This document shows, piece after piece, positions 6,829 through 10,645 of a DNA stretch of 10,645 bases (positions are counted from its first letter, which is position 1; each line of letters begins with the position of its first letter). This DNA is from an uncultured Anaerolineaceae bacterium. Its GTDB lineage: Bacteria > Chloroflexota > Anaerolineae > Anaerolineales > Anaerolineaceae. The notes beneath the pieces were generated by a model, which saw nothing but the letters and a program-made list of their open reading frames with translations, searched no databases and was not told the origin of the DNA. The position numbers were made by a program, and so were the translations under genes. Location: the NCBI GenBank assembly GCA_937890875.1, contig CALAEB010000183.1, positions 1-10,645 of the forward strand. Reading direction: 5' to 3'.

Positions 6829-7179
6829 TCAATGCCGCAAAATCTTCTCCATCGCTTTGCCCTTCGCCAGTTCATCCACCAGCTTGTCCAGCCAGCGGAC
6901 TTTCTGCACCAGCGGGTCGGCGATTTCCTCCACACGGACGCCGCAGATAACGCCTGTGATTTGCGCGGCGTTCGGATTCATGTGCGGCGCTTCAGCGAAG
7001 AAGGTCTCGAAGTCGGCATCACGCTCAATTTGCGCCTGCAGTCCCGCGTCATCATAGCCCGTCAGCCAACCGATGACCGCGTGGACCTCCTCAACGGTGC
7101 GCCCTTTCCGCTCCACTTTTTGGATGTACAGCGAATAGACTTTGGAAAACGCCATTTTATAAATACGCTCGTTGTTCAT
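6829..7179 (-). CDS. DUF2200 family protein
   Basis: This 116-residue protein closely follows the DUF2200 pattern along its whole length: [21 protein letters not shown] near the start, [43 protein letters not shown], and the ending [19 protein letters not shown]. The family is made of small cytoplasmic proteins of unknown function. GAGGAA ending at 7185 lies a few bases before ATG 7179. The start overlaps the stop of the upstream VOC gene as ATGA (7176-7179), so the two are translationally coupled. The gene converges on the ADP-ribosylglycohydrolase locus with 26 nt between stops. No predicted membrane segment or signal peptide. Confidence 0.9.
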   Translation of the reverse strand: MNNERIYKMAFSKVYSLYIQKVERKGRTVEEVHAVIGWLTGYDDAGLQAQIERDADFETFFAEAPHMNPNAAQITGVICGVRVEEIADPLVQKVRWLDKLVDELAKGKAMEKILRH

Positions 7180-7604
7180 TTTGCTTCCTCTCTGTTGGGC
7201 GCTTCTTCGGCGATGATGTTCCAGTTTATCCCTAATTTGTCCGTCACAGCGGCATGGAAGACGCTGTAGAAGGTTGTGGTAGGCGGGAGGGTGACTTTGC
7301 CGTCAACGCAGAGTGCGTCAAAGATTGCTACCGCTTTTTCACGGCTCGGTACAGTGGCGGAGAGTCTGATGTTGTTGCCGATGGGTACGGGAATGGCTTC
7401 GTCGGCAAACCAGACGTTTGTTCCGCAGATACCCATTTCGGCGTGCATAACCCAGTCCCGCAGCAGTTCTGGTGGGGTCTTTGAACCCTCTGGCATGTAA
7501 TCTCCATAAGGCAGCACCCGCGGTTCGTCACAATGGAAGACTGCACGGTAGAATTCGAGCGCGTCTTTGCACGCTCCGTTAAATACGAGATAGGGGGTAA
7601 TCAT
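7176..7604 (-). CDS. PhnB-like VOC (glyoxalase/bleomycin-resistance fold) protein
   Basis: This 142-residue protein begins [20 protein letters not shown], the hallmark start of the PhnB-like ('3-demethylubiquinone-9 3-methyltransferase'-named) branch of the vicinal oxygen chelate superfamily. The middle carries [16 protein letters not shown], and the end [12 protein letters not shown] matches the usual DxFGxxW closing strand. These are small dimeric cytoplasmic proteins whose substrate is usually unknown, and the family name does not imply ubiquinone synthesis. AGGAAAGGA (7612-7620, minus strand) sits 7 nt before ATG 7604 and fixes the start. The gene is coupled to DUF2200 downstream by ATGA. 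A short ORF upstream ends in a 4-nt overlap with this ATG. Confidence 0.88.
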   Translation of the reverse strand: MITPYLVFNGACKDALEFYRAVFHCDEPRVLPYGDYMPEGSKTPPELLRDWVMHAEMGICGTNVWFADEAIPVPIGNNIRLSATVPSREKAVAIFDALCVDGKVTLPPTTTFYSVFHAAVTDKLGINWNIIAEEAPNREEAK

Positions 7605-7716
7605 GATCGGGTCCTTTCCTGCTGCTTTTTCGGGTTCGCATAGTCGCCAACCGCGAGTGCAATGTCCAAATTATAGCGATAAGTGTCATGACGAACAACA
7701 GAACGAAGAATTCCAT
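7579..7716 (-). CDS. Alternative 45-residue ORF with one membrane segment
   Basis: From ATG 7716 a frame encodes MEFFVLLFVMTLIAIIWTLH, then a basic tail ([19 protein letters not shown]...) and a stop at 7579. This is one N-terminal hydrophobic helix followed by positive charges, like small single-pass membrane proteins. An AGAAAGAGA purine run lies just upstream. It overlaps the VOC start by 26 nt and competes with the 57-residue frame. T-rich DNA gives hydrophobic frames by chance, so confidence is low. Confidence 0.2.
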   Translation of the reverse strand: MEFFVLLFVMTLIAIIWTLHSRLATMRTRKSSRKGPDHDYPLSRI

Positions 7717-7774
7717 CGGGGATATCTCTTTCTGCCGGCAGTTGTTCGGAATTTCCGAACAACTGAATTTTCAT
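7601..7774 (-). CDS. Uncertain 57-residue ORF ahead of the VOC gene
   Basis: An open frame from ATG 7774 (or GTG 7783) encodes MKIQLFGNSEQLPAE...ALAVGDYANPKKQQ and stops at 7601, overlapping the VOC ATG as ATGA. That is the same junction style as VOC-DUF2200 and is the only support for it. The ribosome binding site is weak (GGTGAG). No family is recognised. A different frame over the same DNA encodes a hydrophobic peptide, listed separately; at most one is likely to be real. Confidence 0.3.
   Translation of the reverse strand: MKIQLFGNSEQLPAERDIPDGILRSVVRHDTYRYNLDIALAVGDYANPKKQQERTRS
7732..7765. promoter_or_regulatory. Overlapping strong palindromes upstream of the VOC-DUF2200 operon
   Basis: CAGTTGTTCGGAA (7739-7751) and TTCCGAACAACTG (7753-7765) form a perfect 13-bp inverted repeat around a single base. 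CTGCCGGCAG (7732-7741) is a second perfect palindrome sharing its first arm with it. The two hairpins cannot form together in RNA. The position, about 130-160 nt before the VOC start, suits an operator for a dimeric regulator or a leader hairpin. Confidence 0.45.
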
Positions 7775-7885
7775 CCAACTCACCGCTGGAAAAAATCGCC
7801 GTCAAATGCTCTGAGATATTGCTTTACGTAGTTTCTTAAAGTAAACACAGCAATCCTTGTGTAAGTCAGACATTGTCGTTCGCAA

Positions 7886-7897
7886 GCAAAACGTTTA
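7886..7897. promoter_or_regulatory. Second CG-centred operator-like site
   Basis: GCAAAACGTTTA contains the palindrome AAACGTTT. Its reverse complement carries AAACGTTTTGC, identical over 11 bases to 360-370 upstream of GH31. It may be a LacI-family site; only two copies were seen by eye. Confidence 0.25.
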
Positions 7898-8048
7898 CGC
7901 TGTAAGCTGGGATTTATCGTTTCCGGCTGCAAATCCGCACCCCGTTGATTTTTCATGATGGGAATGTTGGTCCCGGGTCAGTCCCAGTTTTTCTATTTAA
8001 GCCCTGACGTACTTCAGTAATTCGAAATATAAGAAGTCAGAAAGACCC

Positions 8049-8085
8049 TTCACTACGTTCACTCCGCTCACTTCGTTCGGAGTGA
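8049..8085. repeat. Three tandem 9-mers plus inverted copy (dispersed-repeat type)
   Basis: TTCACTACG, TTCACTCCG and CTCACTTCG follow one another at 8049-8075, then TTCGGAGTGA returns as an inverted copy. CACTCCG (8060-8066) pairs with CGGAGTG (8078-8084). It lies about 30-70 nt past the carrier-protein stop and could act as a weak hairpin at the 3' end. Repeats of this style are scattered between genes in several bacterial genomes. Confidence 0.5.
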
Positions 8086-8117
8086 CCATTTTCATTAAGT
8101 ATAATGTTTTGTCATTC

Positions 8118-8351
8118 TCAGGACAATTTCTCCCGAATGGACGCCATCAGCTCGCTGACGTTTTCAAAATTCAGCACTTCATTCTGCGAAAACTCAATTC
8201 CAAAATGCAGCTCAATCGCTGAGATCAGGTTGATATACGTGAAGGAATCCCAGCCGTCTACATCATCGGCTGTTGTCGCTTCCGTCACATGGATAGCCGA
8301 ATCATTAAATACTTCCTGAAACACCTCATCCAACGCTGATTCGATATTCAT
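8118..8351 (-). CDS. Acyl carrier protein (phosphopantetheine carrier)
   Basis: This 77-residue acidic helical protein carries GWDSFTYINLISAIELHFGI (33-52). S36 in DSF is the expected phosphopantetheine attachment site; DSF in place of the common DSL is also seen in D-alanyl carrier proteins (DltC). The frame is open further upstream, but ATG 8351 is the start: GGAGG (8361-8365, minus strand) lies 9 nt before it, and the upstream residues are Arg-rich and unlike carrier proteins. The ATG follows the ligase stop after one base, so translation is coupled. It most likely receives an acyl group from the adjacent AMP ligase and hands it to an envelope acyltransferase, by analogy with DltA-DltC. 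A role in fatty acid synthesis is unlikely, since no fab genes are near. Confidence 0.9.
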   Translation of the reverse strand: MNIESALDEVFQEVFNDSAIHVTEATTADDVDGWDSFTYINLISAIELHFGIEFSQNEVLNFENVSELMASIREKLS

Positions 8352-8352
8352 C

Positions 8353-9993
8353 CTATTCTTCCTCCATCGTTGAAATGTCACCCAGCGGCTCGCCTGAGAC
8401 CGAGCAGCGCAGGACCCGCCGCATGATTTTTCCGCTCCTGGTTTTCGGGATGCGATCCACCGCAATCAAATCCCGCGGACAGGCAATCGACGAAACCCGA
8501 TTCGTTACATGCAATTTTATTCTCAATTCCAACTTTTTATCAAGAACCAAACCCGGTAAACACTTCACAAAAGCGACCACCTTCTCAAACAGAATCGGAT
8601 CCGGCAGCGCGGTTACACCCACATCCGCAATTTCATCCATCTCAAGCAGCGCCGACTCCACTTCAAACGGGCTGACCAAATGACCGGCTGTGTTGATCAC
8701 ATCATCATTCCTTCCGATGAACCAGAAATAGCCGTCCTCATCCTTAAATGCCTGATCTCCCGAATAATAATAGCCGTTTTTAAACTTTTCCTGATAAAGC
8801 GCTTCGTGCCGGATATAGGCCGTGAACATGGAAGCCCAGGGCGTCCGGATGCAAAGGAAGCCCTTCTCCATCGGTTTGGCCGGAACCCCCTCCGAAGTCA
8901 GAATTTCCGCCTGGATCTCGGTCAGCGGTTTCCCCATCGACCCGGGACGCACCGGCACACCCGGTTTGTTCGCAATCATCATGCTGCCCGTTTCGGTCTG
9001 AAACCAGGTGTCATAGATCTGTTTCCGGAGAACGCCGCTGCCCCATTCGATGATCACAGGATTCAATGGTTCCCCGATGGAATAAATCCGTTTCAGCGCG
9101 GAAAGATCAAATTGTCTGAAAAAAGCCTCCGTATTCTGCATCAGCATGCGGAATGCGGTGGGCGCTGAATACCAGAGCGTAACTTTCTGTTCCTCCAGAA
9201 TTTTCATCCAGTTTTTTGCGCTGTAACCTCCGGCAAATTGAATCTGGGTCACGCCGTTCAGCCAGGGCGCCAGGATGCCATAGGTTGTACCGGTGATCCA
9301 GCCCGGGTCCGCCGTGCACCAATAGACGTCATCCGTGGCAGGCTGAATCACCTCCCGAAAACTGTTGCGCTGATTCTGCGCGCTGCCGTGGACATGCTGG
9401 ACCGCCTTTGGCTTCCCGGTCGATCCGGACGTGAAGTGGAAAAGGGAAGGCGTTTCTTCATGCGTGGGCGGAACATTCAGTTCCACGGACGCCTCAGACA
9501 GCAAAAACCGGATGCCGCGTGTGTGATCCGTCATCTCGTCGCCGTCAATCACGATGGCGCGGACCGGATGATCCGGATCCGTGAAGAGGGAGGCATATTT
9601 TCTTGCCGCGCTCACGGTCGTGATCAGGGTTTTTGTCCCGGTCTCAACCAGCCGGTTCCGGATGGTGGCCGCGCCTGCGTTGGAAAAAACGATGCCGCAA
9701 TTGACCTGCAACTTGAGCAGACCGAGAAAAAGAAAATACAGGTCCGGGGAATTGGGGATCAGGATCAGCGCCTTTTCGCCCGCTTTCAGCCCGATTTTCT
9801 GAAAAGCATTGGCGTAACGATTGCTTTCCCGCTTCAGATCAAAAAAGGTGTATCGGGAAACTTGGAAGGCGGATGAAATGAAGATCAGCGCTGTTTTTTC
9901 CCCATTGCCGAGCTGAATTTGTTCATCTGAACAGCGCGCGCCGAGATTACCGCTTGTTTTTATCAGTTTGTGATTGGATTCCATGGTCTCCAT
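8353..9993 (-). CDS. Acetyl-CoA-synthetase-type acyl-AMP ligase (ANL superfamily)
   Basis: This 546-residue enzyme activates a carboxylic acid with ATP and transfers it to a thiol. Core motifs, in order: P-loop HFTSGSTGKPKAVQH (186-200), WCTADPGWITGTTYGI (225-240, typical of acetyl-CoA synthetases), A5 DTWFQTETG (328-336), SGDQAFKDEDGYFWFIGRND (411-430), and the A10 lysine K522 in KTRSGKIMRR. The bulky aromatic before QTETG (F331, Trp in acetate enzymes, Gly in longer-chain ones) suggests a small acyl substrate. It is shorter than classical Acs (about 650) and nearer AcsA-type size. ATG 9993 or 9984 could be the start; neither has a strong ribosome binding site. It lies 17 nt after the SGNH gene and 1 nt before the carrier gene. 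The natural acceptor may thus be the carrier protein rather than CoA. Confidence 0.92.
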   Translation of the reverse strand: METMESNHKLIKTSGNLGARCSDEQIQLGNGEKTALIFISSAFQVSRYTFFDLKRESNRYANAFQKIGLKAGEKALILIPNSPDLYFLFLGLLKLQVNCGIVFSNAGAATIRNRLVETGTKTLITTVSAARKYASLFTDPDHPVRAIVIDGDEMTDHTRGIRFLLSEASVELNVPPTHEETPSLFHFTSGSTGKPKAVQHVHGSAQNQRNSFREVIQPATDDVYWCTADPGWITGTTYGILAPWLNGVTQIQFAGGYSAKNWMKILEEQKVTLWYSAPTAFRMLMQNTEAFFRQFDLSALKRIYSIGEPLNPVIIEWGSGVLRKQIYDTWFQTETGSMMIANKPGVPVRPGSMGKPLTEIQAEILTSEGVPAKPMEKGFLCIRTPWASMFTAYIRHEALYQEKFKNGYYYSGDQAFKDEDGYFWFIGRNDDVINTAGHLVSPFEVESALLEMDEIADVGVTALPDPILFEKVVAFVKCLPGLVLDKKLELRIKLHVTNRVSSIACPRDLIAVDRIPKTRSGKIMRRVLRCSVSGEPLGDISTMEEE

Positions 9994-10010
9994 CAGATCA
10001 AATATCGAAT

Positions 10011-10643
10011 TTATAGTGCGTCATCGCTGTCTGATAAATGATCCAGATTCCGCTCTGTCCGCTCAAAGATGACAATATCGGGCTGAACCAGATCGATCAA
10101 TTCGGGCAGAATCACCGGTGACCATGCGAAAACAGTTCTGGAAAAATGCTCCGCGAGAAGGGAGCGGATTTGCCACATCCCGAAAAAGGAATCTCCGAAA
10201 ATGAGCGCTGTTTTCTTTTCTTCCGGATTCGAATACAGCGACACATCCGGCAATTGATTTTCTTCCCGGATCGCCGACAATTTCGAATAGGTCGCACCGG
10301 ACAGAATTTCTCTCGCGTTCGGATCAAAAATGATGGTCTGCTTGAAATCTTCCGGCGGAAGCAGCTTTTCATCGCCCATCAAGGTTGACATGTCTCCCAA
10401 ATGGGTGGCATCTCTGGTTTTAATTTCAATCGGGGCGGAATCGAGATAGCCTAACCGATTCAATTCCTTGATCAGAGACCGATACCCCTGATAGGCGCCC
10501 GCATCGTTCCAATGGGTGTCTGTTTTATAGAAAACCTGTGCATTTTCTTTCGCAGACAAAAGCGCCGGTTTCAGGTTGATGACCGGAACCGTCGTACTCA
10601 TCCGCAGCATTTCCGATACGATGTCAATCCCAGTCTCTCTGGC
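10011..10643 (-). CDS. AlgX/AlgJ/DltD-like SGNH (DHHW) protein, N-terminus outside window
   Basis: The frame enters from the right edge (ARETGIDIVSEMLRMSTTVP...) and ends at TAA 10011-10013, giving the last 210 residues. Counting from an internal Met (codon 10608-10610), FYKTDTHWNDAGAY holds D31 and H33, and LIFGDSFFGMW holds S141. An Asp-x-His before the GDS serine is the circularly permuted SGNH arrangement of alginate acetylation proteins AlgX/AlgJ. The end PDIVIFERTERNL is also typical. Family members are periplasmic or surface-anchored and complete transfer of an acyl group to an exopolysaccharide; any signal or membrane anchor would lie in the missing N-terminus. It is the first visible gene of the ligase-carrier operon. 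An MBOAT acyltransferase is the expected partner and may lie just beyond the edge. Confidence 0.85.
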   Translation of the reverse strand, partial: ARETGIDIVSEMLRMSTTVPVINLKPALLSAKENAQVFYKTDTHWNDAGAYQGYRSLIKELNRLGYLDSAPIEIKTRDATHLGDMSTLMGDEKLLPPEDFKQTIIFDPNAREILSGATYSKLSAIREENQLPDVSLYSNPEEKKTALIFGDSFFGMWQIRSLLAEHFSRTVFAWSPVILPELIDLVQPDIVIFERTERNLDHLSDSDDAL

Positions 10644-10645
10644 AT

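Larger units (their letters stand above)
7784..8117. other. Intergenic region between the carrier-protein operon and the VOC operon
   Basis: I find no convincing gene in these 334 bases. They contain a CG-centred palindromic site (GCAAAACGTTTA, 7886-7897), a weak CTGGGA/TCCCAG pair at about 7907-7912/7983-7988, and the CACTCCG-type repeat at 8049-8085. No clear -35/-10 pair was seen for the minus-strand operon. Confidence 0.5.

Noticed and set aside
8352..8465. Longer carrier-protein start at 8465
   Set aside because: The added 38 residues are Arg/Ser-rich shadow of the ligase C-terminus, and ATG 8351 has its own GGAGG.
8353..9993. Calling the ligase DltA
   Set aside because: The WCTADPGWITGT and DTW-aromatic-QTETG motifs are those of acetyl-CoA synthetases, not D-alanine ligases; only the gene order is Dlt-like.
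1..10645. CRISPR array, tRNA, rRNA or transposase gene
   Set aside because: No evenly spaced direct repeats, cloverleaf, conserved rRNA stretch or transposase motif was seen on either strand.

Overview
This is a bacterial window of moderate GC with tight gene spacing, strong AGGAGG-type ribosome binding sites and several ATGA stop/start overlaps. The content is that of an anaerobic carbohydrate user: glycoside hydrolases, a sugar ABC binding protein, a LacI regulator and DUF2200/VOC accessory proteins. Firmicutes (Clostridia-like) or Chloroflexota (Anaerolineae-like) would both fit. No marker gene fixes the taxon, so this is a weak inference.

Plus-strand half (1-6802): sugar utilisation. The window opens in the 3' end of a sugar-binding protein gene, followed by a GC-rich hairpin. 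Next is a GH31 alpha-glycosidase gene that has lost its N-terminal domain and first barrel strand but keeps both catalytic aspartates. After a structured intergenic region (a nested 99-bp palindrome and two small overlapping reading frames) come a LacI-family regulator and a GH13 oligo-1,6-glucosidase, joined by an ATGA overlap. Next is an ADP-ribosylglycohydrolase gene whose reading frame continues, through two mutually compensating frameshifts, into further domains. Together the sugar genes look like an alpha-glucoside import and hydrolysis locus (isomalto-oligosaccharide or similar) under LacI-type control. Parts of it are decayed, or carry sequence errors.

Minus-strand half (6829-10645), read right to left. 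An AlgX/AlgJ/DltD-like SGNH protein (cut by the window edge), an acetyl-CoA-synthetase-type AMP ligase and a small acyl carrier protein form one compact operon. This trio resembles the DltA/DltC/DltD logic of cell-envelope O-acylation, with an acetate-type ligase in place of the D-alanine ligase. A roughly 330-bp gap with a dispersed-type repeat follows, then a small operon encoding an uncertain short ORF, a PhnB-like VOC protein and a DUF2200 protein. It ends convergently against the ADP-ribosylglycohydrolase locus.

The most interesting points are: (1) the Dlt-like ligase/carrier/SGNH module; (2) the frame-broken multidomain ADP-ribosylglycohydrolase; (3) the truncated GH31, whose only ribosome-bound start reaches its frame through an A AAA AAG slippery heptamer; (4) a three-step chain of ATGA overlaps leading into lacI; and (5) several strong palindromes.
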